Positions 32,957 to 40,979 of a stretch of DNA of 64,000 nt are shown in pieces (position 1 is the first letter of the stretch; every line of letters starts with the position of its first letter). Under the pieces are notes generated by a model. The model was not told where the DNA came from. It did not search any database and was given only the letters and a program-made list of their open reading frames with translations. The position numbers and the translations under genes are program-made. The stretch lies in contig NC_021506.1 in assembly GCF_000412695.1 (NCBI RefSeq), positions 62,001 to 126,000 on the forward strand, in the 5' to 3' direction. The stretch is from Pseudomonas resinovorans NBRC 106553. Its GTDB lineage: Bacteria; Pseudomonadota; Gammaproteobacteria; Pseudomonadales; Pseudomonadaceae.

Positions 32957-34447
32957 ATGCAGCTTCGACCCTACCAACAACAGCAGGATTTTGAACTCCG
33001 CAAGGGCATAAGCCTTGGCGCGATCATTCAGATGCTGATGAGTCCCACGGGCTCCGGTAAGACAGAGGTGGCCAAGCACATCATTGCCGGTGCGCAGGCG
33101 AAGAACCGCAGGGCCTGGTTCATAGTCGACAGTGTGAAGCTGCTCGATCAGACGCTTGAGCGGTTCTACAAAGATGGATTGGTCGCCGGTGCAATTCAGT
33201 CAGACCATCCCTGCACGGACTACCGAAAACCCATCCAGGTTGCAACGATCCAGAGCTTGCGTCCGCGCCTCGACTACATGCTCAACCATCACAAACCTCA
33301 CCTTGTTCTCATTGACGAGGCGCATGTCATCCATGAAGCCCACATCGAGCTGATTACGTGGTGCCGGAGGAACAAGGTGCCTGTTATAGGGCTCAGCGCT
33401 ACCCCATGGCGGCGGGGCCTGGGGCGCATCTTTGACAGGCTAATCAATTGCATCTCCCTTTCTGAGCTGACAGACCAAGGCTTCCTTGTACCTACGCAGT
33501 GCTACGCGCCCTCCGTGCCTTCTCTGAAGGGGGTGAGCACGAAGCCGAATGGTGACTGGATCGAGGACGAGCTTGCCACGGTCATGGGTGACGCCAAGCT
33601 GCTTGGTGACGTGGTAACGCACTGGAAAGAACTGGGTGAAAACCGCAAAACAATGGTTTTCGCCTGCAACGTCCAGCACTCCAAAAAGCTCGCTGCTGAG
33701 TTTCAAAAAGCTGGGGTGGCCGCAGCCCATATCGATGGCTATATGCTGCCGCATGAGACCGAGGAGATCTTGCGCCAGTACAAAGCGGGCAAGATAAGGG
33801 TCTTGGTCTCAGTGGCTATGCTGATCAAGGGGTTTGATGACCCCTCGACCAGTTGCCTTGTAATAGCGCGGCCTACCAAGTCCCTGATGCTTCACTACCA
33901 GATGATTGGCCGCGGGCTGCGACTCTCGCCTGAAACTGGAAAAATCGACTGCATTATCATTGACCACTCCGGGAACCTCTTGCTTAACGGGAAGCCAACG
34001 GACGAGGTGCCCGACGCCATGGACAATGGGGAAGGGGAGCGTCTTGACCGCCGCCCGCAGGACAAAGGCGATCAGGAGAAAAAAACCAAGCCATGTCCGA
34101 AGTGCAGCTTTGTTTTCAGCGGATTGCTCTGTCCGAAGTGTGGTAATGAAATCGTAATACCGGATGGGGTGGCGGTGGCCACCGGCAAACTGGTGAAGCT
34201 AGACGATCGACGCAAAGTGCTCGGGCCGACCAGTAAACAGCACACATTCTGTGAGCTGCTTGGGTACGCCCGTGAGACCGGCAAAAAAGACGGGTGGGCT
34301 CAGTACGCATACCAGGCATACATGAAAGAGCTGCCAGATCGCGCATGGATCGGTACCGTGCAACCCAAACCACCGAGCGAAGACATGAAAAGCTGGGTGA
34401 AGGGCTATAACGTCCGTCGCGCCAAAAGCAAACGCCGATTCGGGTGA
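32957..34447 (+). CDS. RadD/YejH-like DEAH superfamily 2 helicase
   Basis: The 496-residue protein has Walker A 'MSPTGSGKTEVAK' near residue 30, DEAH in 'LVLIDEAHVIHEA', 'LSATPWRRGLG' (motif III) and 'MIGRGLRLSPETGK' (motif VI, with the RGLR of this group). Two CPKC-type pairs (KPCPKCSF and LCPKCGN) near residue 385 form a zinc ribbon, as in RadD, which stimulates RecA strand exchange. This fits the recombination genes elsewhere in the window. The about 258-bp divergent region to 32698 must hold both promoters. Confidence 0.88.
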   Translation: MQLRPYQQQQDFELRKGISLGAIIQMLMSPTGSGKTEVAKHIIAGAQAKNRRAWFIVDSVKLLDQTLERFYKDGLVAGAIQSDHPCTDYRKPIQVATIQSLRPRLDYMLNHHKPHLVLIDEAHVIHEAHIELITWCRRNKVPVIGLSATPWRRGLGRIFDRLINCISLSELTDQGFLVPTQCYAPSVPSLKGVSTKPNGDWIEDELATVMGDAKLLGDVVTHWKELGENRKTMVFACNVQHSKKLAAEFQKAGVAAAHIDGYMLPHETEEILRQYKAGKIRVLVSVAMLIKGFDDPSTSCLVIARPTKSLMLHYQMIGRGLRLSPETGKIDCIIIDHSGNLLLNGKPTDEVPDAMDNGEGERLDRRPQDKGDQEKKTKPCPKCSFVFSGLLCPKCGNEIVIPDGVAVATGKLVKLDDRRKVLGPTSKQHTFCELLGYARETGKKDGWAQYAYQAYMKELPDRAWIGTVQPKPPSEDMKSWVKGYNVRRAKSKRRFG

Positions 34448-34542
34448 GCCGGCGGCTTGGGATTATCCAGAGCCATGTTTCAATGCTTTCAGCTGGGACT
34501 CAACACCCATGCGACTTTTCAACAACCAAGGAGTAAAAGCGA

Positions 34543-34818
34543 ATGAATCGTCAAGAACTCGTCAAAGCGATTGCCGACGAAAGCGGGCACAGTCAGTCAA
34601 CCGTGGGAGAGGTGCTGAATAGCCTTATCTCGACGGTTCAAAATGTCGTTGCCGGCGGCGACAAGGTTAGCCTCGTGGGCTTTGGTACTTTCGAGTCAAC
34701 CAAGCAGGCCGAGCGTCAGGGCCGTAATCCGTCTACCGGGGCTCCGATCACCATCGCTGCCTCGATCAAGCCAAAGTTCACCCCTGGCAAGTCCTTCAAG
34801 GAACGCGTCAACCAGTAA
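34543..34818 (+). CDS. hup: HU-family DNA-binding protein
   Basis: The product has 91 residues, the usual HU length. 'MNRQELVKAIADESGHSQ' begins the helical dimer part; 'VSLVGFGTFESTKQAERQGRNPSTG' is the beta-arm signature with the DNA-intercalating proline region. AAGGAG lies upstream. A plasmid HU probably helps RepA open the origin or shapes recombination complexes. The symbol is by family only; which HU paralog is unclear. Confidence 0.92.
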   Translation: MNRQELVKAIADESGHSQSTVGEVLNSLISTVQNVVAGGDKVSLVGFGTFESTKQAERQGRNPSTGAPITIAASIKPKFTPGKSFKERVNQ

Positions 34819-34938
34819 GCCCCCTCCAGCCGCCCCGATCTGGGGCGGCGTCTGCGTAATTCAGACCAAAAAACCGCCCGAAACCAGACCTTTCCCCGCG
34901 ACCTGCATGAAACGATCTCCTCACCTTAGGAGACTCAC

Positions 34939-35391
34939 ATGCCCAGCGAAAAATATCCTCCGGCGATATGCCGATCACTACTCATTGACTACCTTGCAGG
35001 CATCGGCTCGCACGCAGTCATGATTCTGACATTCAGGCACAGCGGCGAAGAGCTGCGCTCGATATCCAGTCGTCACACTGCTGGCTTGATGGCAGTAGCG
35101 GTTGGCATGGTCGTCGCCTGTACCCACTTCGCCCCAGGCTCCAGCTCCACGCATAGCTTGGTGTCTTGCGCGCTATTTGCCCTTCTCATCGCAGCGGCCT
35201 TGCGCACCTTCGGCATGCATGCCGTTGCAGGGTATGCGACGTTCCTGGTGGTGACAGAGCCGGTAGCCCTGGTTGTTCGCCATCTCCCAATGGGCGACCT
35301 GATTGATGCCGTGTTTTCGTTCTGGTGCTTAGCAGCGCTGTCTGTCTATGGCGGCAAATGTGCAAAAAACAGAATGGAGTCGCCTCAATGA
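34939..35391 (+). CDS. Integral membrane protein
   Basis: The 150-residue protein has four hydrophobic segments ('TAGLMAVAVGMVVACTHF', 'SLVSCALFALLIAAALRTF', 'VAGYATFLVVTEPVALVV', 'DAVFSFWCLAALSVYGG'). It overlaps the following helicase gene by an ATGA, so the two are translated together. No family is recognised. Confidence 0.65.
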   Translation: MPSEKYPPAICRSLLIDYLAGIGSHAVMILTFRHSGEELRSISSRHTAGLMAVAVGMVVACTHFAPGSSSTHSLVSCALFALLIAAALRTFGMHAVAGYATFLVVTEPVALVVRHLPMGDLIDAVFSFWCLAALSVYGGKCAKNRMESPQ

Positions 35392-36854
35392 AGTCGACCG
35401 CAGAACAGCTCCCCATCATCGAGTACCAAGGTGACCATCTGGTGGTGAAGGCCTATGCCGGGTGCGGCAAGACGACTACGCTTGTTGCCTATGCCAACCA
35501 TCACAGCCATTTGCGCATGCTCTATCTGGCGTACAACCGTGCAATTCGGGATGAAGGTGCCGAGAAATTTCCAAAAAACGTCGTGTGCAAAACTTCTCAC
35601 CAGTTGGCCTGGCCACAATTTGGCCGACACTATCAGCACAAACTCGGGAATATCCGTCTGACGGATGCTGCTGGGCTCCTCAAAACACGGAACTGGGGAG
35701 ATGTTCGAGACGCTATCGCTGTGCTCAATGCCTACCTTTCGAGCGCTGACGAAGAAATCAGTGAGGCGCATTATTTTGCTGCGCTCAGCGAGGAAGAGGC
35801 AGCGGAGCACGGAGCCGATCACCTTGACCGGACGATAAATTCTGCCCAGAAACTCTGGGACGCGATGATCGATACCGAGAGCAAGTTCCCCTGCCAGCAT
35901 GACGCATATCTGAAGCTCTTCCAGCTCAGCAATCCACAGCTGCCGTATGACGTGATCCTTTTCGATGAGGCTCAGGACAGTAACCCTGTGACCGCCTCCC
36001 TGGTCGCAGGTCAGAAGGCGAGGAAGATTTTCGTCGGCGATAAATGGCAGCAGATCTACCGTTGGCGAGGAGCTGAGAATGCGCTTGATACTCAGATTGT
36101 GCAGGGCGCAGCGTCGATGTTCTTGACCAACTCTTTCCGGTTCGGGCCGATGATTGCCGGCGTAGCCAACGCGATCCTCAAACAGCAAGGGGAAGCTCGT
36201 CCCCTGGTTGGGTACGGTGCCCGCGACAAAGTGACGACATCGCTGCCCTCTGGATGTAACCACTACACCGTGCTCAACCGAACGGTGATTGGCGTGATCA
36301 TGACGGCCATCGATGCTGTATCTGACGGCCAAGTTGTCTACTGGAACGGGGGGATTGAGGCATACCAAATCTCCGACCTCGAGGATGTTTACCATCTGAA
36401 GGTCGGCCGCAAGGATGAGATCCGCAACAAACGCCTTTTCGGGCAGTTCAGCGACTTTGGAGGGTTTGCCGAAGCGGCAGAGGAGTCGAAGGATGCCGAG
36501 ATGAATCGGATGCTCAGGATACTCAAGGAGCACAACGACATTCCGAAGTTGATCGCGGCGCTACGCCGCAACTCAACAGATGATCCTCTTGATGCAGATG
36601 TGATTGTTAGCACCTGCCACCGCTCGAAGGGGCTGGAGTGGGATGTGGTTGTCCTGGAAGAAGATTTCCCAGACATCTTCGACGAAGAGAAGATCACCCC
36701 TGATCAGCGGGTTGATGAGTTGAATTTGCTCTATGTCGCAGCCACAAGAGCAAAGAAGGTGTTGGTGATCAACAGCATCACCCAGGTCGTGATCCAAAAA
36801 AGTCACGCTGAGGCCAAGCGGGAGATGGAAGCCGCAGCAGGGCAGCGCGCATGA
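35388..36854 (+). CDS. UvrD/Rep-like superfamily 1 DNA helicase (paralog of 3393-4895)
   Basis: The ATG at 35388 with GGAG upstream gives 488 residues. Motifs: Walker A 'AYAGCGKTTTLVAYANHH', motif II 'ILFDEAQDSNPVTA', 'GDKWQQIYRWRGAENAL', 'STCHRSKGLEWDVV' and 'NLLYVAATRAKK'. Long stretches match the helicase at 3393-4895 (for example VVCKTSHQLAWPQFG versus VTCKTAHGLAYASIG), so they are diverged duplicates. It lies in a three-gene overlapping operon with two membrane proteins, which is unusual for a helicase. Confidence 0.9.
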   Translation: MKSTAEQLPIIEYQGDHLVVKAYAGCGKTTTLVAYANHHSHLRMLYLAYNRAIRDEGAEKFPKNVVCKTSHQLAWPQFGRHYQHKLGNIRLTDAAGLLKTRNWGDVRDAIAVLNAYLSSADEEISEAHYFAALSEEEAAEHGADHLDRTINSAQKLWDAMIDTESKFPCQHDAYLKLFQLSNPQLPYDVILFDEAQDSNPVTASLVAGQKARKIFVGDKWQQIYRWRGAENALDTQIVQGAASMFLTNSFRFGPMIAGVANAILKQQGEARPLVGYGARDKVTTSLPSGCNHYTVLNRTVIGVIMTAIDAVSDGQVVYWNGGIEAYQISDLEDVYHLKVGRKDEIRNKRLFGQFSDFGGFAEAAEESKDAEMNRMLRILKEHNDIPKLIAALRRNSTDDPLDADVIVSTCHRSKGLEWDVVVLEEDFPDIFDEEKITPDQRVDELNLLYVAATRAKKVLVINSITQVVIQKSHAEAKREMEAAAGQRA

Positions 36855-37654
36855 TCTACCTCTATCTCGCGCTTTTACTGGTGCCGGCCGGCGCGATTTT
36901 TGTCTGGGGTAAGCTGGTGTCACAGTTTTCGGTAAAGACGTGGATCGTCTATCGGAACACTGGAATCATCGGCGGGCCTGTACATGAAATGGCGCACGCG
37001 ATTGCATGCCTGCTCTTCGGCCTGCGAATCAGGAAGCTTGCTCTATTCGCACCGGATGCAATCACTGGGCAGCTGGGCTACGTCGAGTTTTCCTACAGCC
37101 CGTTTTCTCTGCGCAACTCGATTGGTCTCCTTGTTCAGGGCATAGCGCCCTTGTTGGCCGGAGGCGCAATCGCTGTTCTCTCCCTTGGCACATCATACGA
37201 TCAGAGCCTTCCCGACCAGGGATTGGTGCCGTTGGTTGTCTGGATCGGCGTTGTGGCCACCGGTTCTGTTACCGCGATCGTCGACCTGGGTACTGGCTCA
37301 TTGCAGGGGTTTGCTCTGGCGTTACTCATCCTGGTTATATCGATGCACGCCATCCCAAGCACAGCCGATATCGCCCTGGGTCTCAAGGGATTCGCGATCA
37401 TCGCGGTCGCTTTCGGCGGATTAATTTTCTTGCTCCAGATGATCCCATTCCAAGGAGAAGGCATAGCAATGGCGTTCATCATCAAAGCAGCGGATCTGGG
37501 GACGCGCTATCTCGAGATCGGCATGTGGCATGCGCTCAACGGTGCGGTGACGGTGGTGACCTTATCTGTAGTAGCGAGCTTGGTGCTGATCCTGCTCCCA
37601 GCGTTTTTTTTCCGTCTGAAATCGTTCTGGGACGGTGCCCGAGGCCATATCTAA
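36851..37654 (+). CDS. Polytopic membrane protein with HExxH motif (M50-like)
   Basis: The 267-residue protein overlaps the helicase stop by 4 nt. 'IGGPVHEMAHAIACLLFGLRI' contains HEMAH, a zinc-protease HExxH placed in a hydrophobic segment as in site-2 proteases and related M50 proteins. A later block 'VISMHAIPSTADIALGLKG' could hold further metal or substrate residues, but the usual LDG motif is not seen. At least six membrane spans are visible. It could be a membrane protease or a related pseudo-enzyme; the link to the helicase is unexplained. Confidence 0.7.
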   Translation: MIYLYLALLLVPAGAIFVWGKLVSQFSVKTWIVYRNTGIIGGPVHEMAHAIACLLFGLRIRKLALFAPDAITGQLGYVEFSYSPFSLRNSIGLLVQGIAPLLAGGAIAVLSLGTSYDQSLPDQGLVPLVVWIGVVATGSVTAIVDLGTGSLQGFALALLILVISMHAIPSTADIALGLKGFAIIAVAFGGLIFLLQMIPFQGEGIAMAFIIKAADLGTRYLEIGMWHALNGAVTVVTLSVVASLVLILLPAFFFRLKSFWDGARGHI

Positions 37655-37901
37655 CAGATCGCAGTGGTACGGCTAAGTTTCCCTGGACCACTGCGCCGTT
37701 GTCGCTGAATACCCAGCTGCGTAGGAAAACGGGCCTGGTGGCACGCGTCGGCCCACTTGATGATGGGCTTGGGTTCCTAGCAAGTAGTGAGAATCTGAGC
37801 CCATAACGAATACCGAGGAAAACGTACACCACATCCCTGGCCTCGAACCGGGGCCGAGGCGGTAAAGGGAAGCAGCTTTTGCACCCATTGAGGGAAAATC
37901 A
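37655..37901 (+). other. Intergenic region with GGGCCGAGG-family hairpin
   Basis: No gene is seen. GCCTCG-AACCGG-GGCCGAGGC near 37838-37859 is the plus-strand form of the leader hairpin found at 24377, 25495 and 26303. Its end lies about 43 nt before the ATG at 37902. Confidence 0.45.
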
Positions 37902-38087
37902 ATGAATTTAGAAATGGAACATATTGTAGCTGCCGTGATCTTCGCAGGTGTCGCAGTCACAACATTTATCTGGGCCTTGAAGAAAGAACTGGGTGTTTTC
38001 GATTTGGCTATTTTGTTTGCAGTTGAGGTGATTCTTGGAACGATTTTTTATGCCGCTTACCGTTATTTCTTCTTAGGGCATCTGTGA
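37902..38087 (+). CDS. Small two-span membrane protein
   Basis: The product has 61 residues with two membrane segments ('IVAAVIFAGVAVTTFIWAL' and 'LAILFAVEVILGTIFYAAY'). GAGGGA lies about 7 nt before the ATG. First gene of a run of small genes. Unknown. Confidence 0.6.
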   Translation: MNLEMEHIVAAVIFAGVAVTTFIWALKKELGVFDLAILFAVEVILGTIFYAAYRYFFLGHL

Positions 38088-38106
38088 TCTAGCATAGGAA
38101 AATCCC

Positions 38107-38250
38107 ATGCGATATGTACTCAGCGTTGCACGCCACTACCTTACCGGGAAGCTCTCGACCAGGCATGCGATCTATGCCCTTAGCCAAAGGCCGGTGGCCG
38201 TTGTCAGTAAGGGCAAAACATGGGTCATCGACCCTGACTTAGAAGTCTGA
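38107..38250 (+). CDS. 47-residue hypothetical protein
   Basis: ATG at 38107 with TAGGAAA 6 nt upstream opens MRYVLSVARHYLTGKLSTRH and ends VSKGKTWVIDPDLEV. It lies 19 bp after the previous gene and 11 bp before the next, which supports it as a real operon gene. Unknown. Confidence 0.55.
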   Translation: MRYVLSVARHYLTGKLSTRHAIYALSQRPVAVVSKGKTWVIDPDLEV

Positions 38251-38261
38251 GGAAAAAAGCC

Positions 38262-38777
38262 ATGAACTATCTGGAACGAGCGACCGACGAAGCGGGTTAT
38301 CCCGCGATGGATTTTGAAGCGTTCTACCAGCAGGGCATTTCTTGCTTTGTGTGGAGGCTGCCAAAGCCACTGGTGCGCCAGGCATTCAAGCGCGTCTGTG
38401 CCGATCTGCAAGCCAAGGGTAACGCTGTGGCAACGTGGCAGGTGCGGGCGTTCGTATATGGCCTGTCAGGGCGCTATCAGGGTGGTACTCGTAAACGCAT
38501 GGCTCCGGAAGGTTATCAGTGGCCCTCGCCGCCAGATCGGTCATGGGAGATGATTGTTTGCGTCTATCCGAACGGCGATTGCGAACTGGATTTTGTCCAT
38601 CCAGTGAGCCGCATGTTTTGGTCTGACGGTAATGGTTTTTTGGCGCTCCCCACCGATGACTTTGCACGTATGGGGCAATGGTGGTTTGAAGAAATGGGCT
38701 TCGAAATAATGGTGATGCAGCCGATGATGCAGGCGCACGTAACCGACAGCGTACCCCCACATTTGAAGCTGGTCTGA
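38262..38777 (+). CDS. Hypothetical protein
   Basis: This is a 171-residue soluble protein (MNYLERATDEAGYPAMDFEA) rich in aromatic residues ('WSDGNGFLALPTDDFARMGQW'). GAGGAAA lies upstream. The following gene is the duplicated 52-residue gene. No family is recognised. Confidence 0.6.
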   Translation: MNYLERATDEAGYPAMDFEAFYQQGISCFVWRLPKPLVRQAFKRVCADLQAKGNAVATWQVRAFVYGLSGRYQGGTRKRMAPEGYQWPSPPDRSWEMIVCVYPNGDCELDFVHPVSRMFWSDGNGFLALPTDDFARMGQWWFEEMGFEIMVMQPMMQAHVTDSVPPHLKLV

Positions 38778-38795
38778 AATTCAAGGATAGGAAAC

Positions 38796-38954
38796 GTGAT
38801 CTTCACCATTCGTTCGAAGCAGGTCGAAATCAGAGCCAGTAAGCGCTTTCGATTGCTGCCCGGTGGCGACTTCTCCGCACCAGGTCATGTATTAATGAAT
38901 TGGCTCGGGGTGATGGTGTTCATCAAGCCAGCCCCTCCAAAGCTGGACGCATAG
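38796..38954 (+). CDS. 52-residue small protein, duplicate of 24411-24569
   Basis: A GTG start with AGGATAGG upstream opens a product that differs from the minus-strand copy at 24411-24569 at only a handful of positions (V5I, A15S, A32V, V40M, M50L). Codon changes are mostly synonymous, so both copies look selected. Function unknown. Confidence 0.65.
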   Translation: MIFTIRSKQVEIRASKRFRLLPGGDFSAPGHVLMNWLGVMVFIKPAPPKLDA

Positions 38955-39481
38955 GGAAACGAGCCATGATGAAGGAACAGACCATGCAAAAGCTGAATGG
39001 CAATCGTCCAAATCTGGCCGGGGTTCGTCGTAAAGGTGAACCGCAACGGTGGTGGTCATCGTCGCGTTTATCCAGATGGCCGCATCGAGCAGATCGACTG
39101 AGGAACCGTGATCATTGATATCGACAAGGCAAACCGCGGGCGCCAAGCGCTACCCACTCCGGGCCTGCTTGACCGCAAATTTGCGTGATCCCAGAGGGTT
39201 GCAGGCATCCCTGTAAATAGGCATCATGGCCCTACCGAAAGGTGCGTAAGCTGCGCGCTATTGCAGCTCAAGAACCCTCACAGCCCCGATCGGGGCTGTT
39301 CAAGTAAGCATAAGTCCGTTTGACCTATGCTACCCCCCAGAATCAACCATCCACGCATGAGCGTAGATGTTTGTCCGTGCCTGGCACGGGTCGTTAGCTG
39401 CGACTCTAATCAGCTTAAAAACCTACCCATGCGGGGAAACCCGTATGGGATTTCTCCGCTCTGAAAACTGGAGTTGAGAAT
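38955..39481 (+). other. Mostly non-coding stretch before the MoxR/VWA cluster
   Basis: Two short frames may be genes: ATG at 38967 (50 codons to 39118) and GTG at 39108 behind GAGGAACC (26 codons to 39188). Neither is convincing. ACAGCCCCGA-T-CGGGGCTGT at 39279-39299 is a hairpin without a T-run. A promoter for the cluster should lie in 39300-39420, near TTTGACCTATGCTA. Confidence 0.35.
39426..39481 (+). promoter_or_regulatory. Leader switch element 1 (before 39482)
   Basis: Hairpin CCCATGCGGG-GAAA-CCCGTATGGG is followed by an anti-SD containing CTCC (39454-39457). This can pair with the SD GGAG (39470-39473). The alternative pairing is GGGGAAA of the hairpin with TTTCTCC. This is the first copy in the cluster and has no close upstream gene. 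Confidence 0.7.
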
Positions 39482-39841
39482 ATGAGCAATACCAACGAAG
39501 TCGTTAATCTGACCAAGTTTAAAACTACCCGTGAACTCGAATCCTTCGGGGTTCGTGATCTTACGAGTTGGAAGGAATTTCAGGAGATTCGTAGTCTCCT
39601 TTTCTTCCCGGTGTTGCCGACCAAGGAAAGTGTTGCAAAGCGCGTTGAGCGACTTGCCGAAATTGCCCTTGCTGAAGCAAAGAAATCTGGCACAACTACC
39701 GTTCTGGTCAGTTGCCCGCCATGGATGATGCATTCGCTGTGTGCCGAGCTGGTTTATCACGGGCTCACACCAGTCGTAAGCTTCACCAAAAAAACCAGTG
39801 AAGACAGCCTGTCTGTGATTGATCTGGTAGTTGCTGCGTAA
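39482..39841 (+). CDS. Hypothetical protein, first gene of the MoxR/VWA cluster
   Basis: The product has 119 residues (MSNTNEVVNLTKFKTTRELE). A central 'SGTTTVLVSCPPWMMHSLC' suggests a Rossmann-like strand and loop. GGAG lies 8 nt before the ATG inside a maskable hairpin. It is followed by the AAA+ ATPase. No family is recognised. Confidence 0.65.
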   Translation: MSNTNEVVNLTKFKTTRELESFGVRDLTSWKEFQEIRSLLFFPVLPTKESVAKRVERLAEIALAEAKKSGTTTVLVSCPPWMMHSLCAELVYHGLTPVVSFTKKTSEDSLSVIDLVVAA

Positions 39842-39861
39842 AACCTGCACAAAATAAACCG

Positions 39862-39935
39862 CCCACTGGGGGAGTCTTCCCCTATGGGGATTCTCCTTTT
39901 CTTGGGCAACTGCTTTCGAGAACGGAGAATATAAA
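39862..39935 (+). promoter_or_regulatory. Leader switch element 2 (before moxR-like gene)
   Basis: Hairpin at 39862-39889 (CCCACTGGGGGA, then TCCCCTATGGGG). ATTCTCC (39890-39896) is the exact complement of the SD region GGAGAAT (39924-39930). The alternative partner is GGGGAG inside the hairpin, with G-U pairs. Confidence 0.75.
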
Positions 39936-40904
39936 ATGCAATTCAATGCAAAAGTTGAGATGAAAGAGTTCGGCTTCAATACCAACGCGCAAGCGCCAGG
40001 TTTTGCAGAAGGACACCAGTGGATGCATCACGTCGCGCCGAAGAAGAAGTATTTCTTCCGCGAGATGCTGGTCAAGCCGTTCATGAGTTGGCTCTACGCT
40101 CCGTTTGGGGATAGCTGCATGCTCCTCGGCCCAACTGGCTCGGGTAAGTCTTCGCTCGTAGAGCAAGTCACTGCCCATCTTAATTGGCCCTGCATCACCG
40201 TTTCGGCACATAGTCGGATGGAAATGCCGGAGCTTACTGGTTACAACCTACCTGTCACTGATCCGGTGAGCGGCGACCTGAACACGAAGTTTGTGGATGG
40301 GCCGCTGACCCAAGCAATGCGTAATGGGTTTGTGTTCGTGCTCGATGAGTACGACACGCTTGATCCGGCAGTAACTGTAGGTCTGCACGCTGTCATGGAG
40401 GGGAGACCCTTGGTGATTGCGGAAAACAATGGTGAGGTTGTGAAGCCTCATGCCAACTTCCGGTTTGTCGCTTGCGGCAATACGGCGGGACAGGGTGATG
40501 CATCGGGAGTACATGCTGGCACCATGCAGCAGAACCTGGCATCGCTGGATCGCTTCCGAGTGTTTGAGGTTCCGTACCTTGAGGCTGATAACGAAGTAGC
40601 AACTTTGATATCTGCTTTGCCAATGCTTCCGGAAGAGATGGCGAAAAACATGGTGAAGGTTGCGAACTCCATTCGTAATCAACATCAAGGGTTAGGTGGT
40701 AATTACCTAAGCGTCACGATGTCCACTCGGACATTGCTTCGCTGGGGGCGTATCTCTTGTGGATACACTCACCAGGGCGCAGCTAATCCGCTTCAACTTT
40801 CGCTGGATGAATCGCTGCTCAATCGCTGCGATTTAGTTCAGAAGACAGCAATTCGTAAGATCGCCCAGAGTGTCTTTGGTGGCGATTGGAAAGTTGCTGC
40901 GTAA
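39936..40904 (+). CDS. MoxR/CobS-type AAA+ ATPase
   Basis: The 322-residue protein has Walker A 'LLGPTGSGKSSLVEQV' near residue 66 and Walker B 'GFVFVLDEYDTLDPAVTVGLH' near 135, with Tyr in place of the usual second acidic neighbour. Sensor 1 is 'NFRFVACGNTAGQGD', and the arginine finger region is 'MQQNLASLDRFRVFEV'. MoxR ATPases act with von Willebrand factor A (VWA) proteins as chaperone-like or chelatase-like remodelling machines. Here the partner is the CobT-like VWA protein at 42260-44074, with a DUF3150-like gene between, a three-gene arrangement seen in large phages and plasmids. Confidence 0.88.
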   Translation: MQFNAKVEMKEFGFNTNAQAPGFAEGHQWMHHVAPKKKYFFREMLVKPFMSWLYAPFGDSCMLLGPTGSGKSSLVEQVTAHLNWPCITVSAHSRMEMPELTGYNLPVTDPVSGDLNTKFVDGPLTQAMRNGFVFVLDEYDTLDPAVTVGLHAVMEGRPLVIAENNGEVVKPHANFRFVACGNTAGQGDASGVHAGTMQQNLASLDRFRVFEVPYLEADNEVATLISALPMLPEEMAKNMVKVANSIRNQHQGLGGNYLSVTMSTRTLLRWGRISCGYTHQGAANPLQLSLDESLLNRCDLVQKTAIRKIAQSVFGGDWKVAA

Positions 40905-40911
40905 AAACCCT

Positions 40912-40979
40912 AAGGGGGAATCTCCCCCACCGGGCGCGATTCCCCCTTTTTCATGCATGTGAGAAAGGAGAATCGTGAA
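40912..40979 (+). promoter_or_regulatory. Leader switch element 3 (before 40980)
   Basis: AAGGGGGAAT (40912-40921) can pair with ATTCCCCCTT (from 40939) or fold locally as GGGGGA with TCTCCCCC. TCTCC can pair with GGAGA of the SD at 40967-40971. Confidence 0.6.

Noticed and set aside
32699..33079. N-terminal extension of the 32150-32698 protein
   Set aside because: The extension overlaps the divergent helicase start, has no ribosome-binding site and reads as low-quality protein. TAGGAGGC directly before the ATG pair at 32698 marks the true start.
35385..36533. 382-codon open frame on the minus strand
   Set aside because: It lies opposite the UvrD-like helicase, whose motifs are complete. 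The codon structure of the helicase leaves the opposite frame open.
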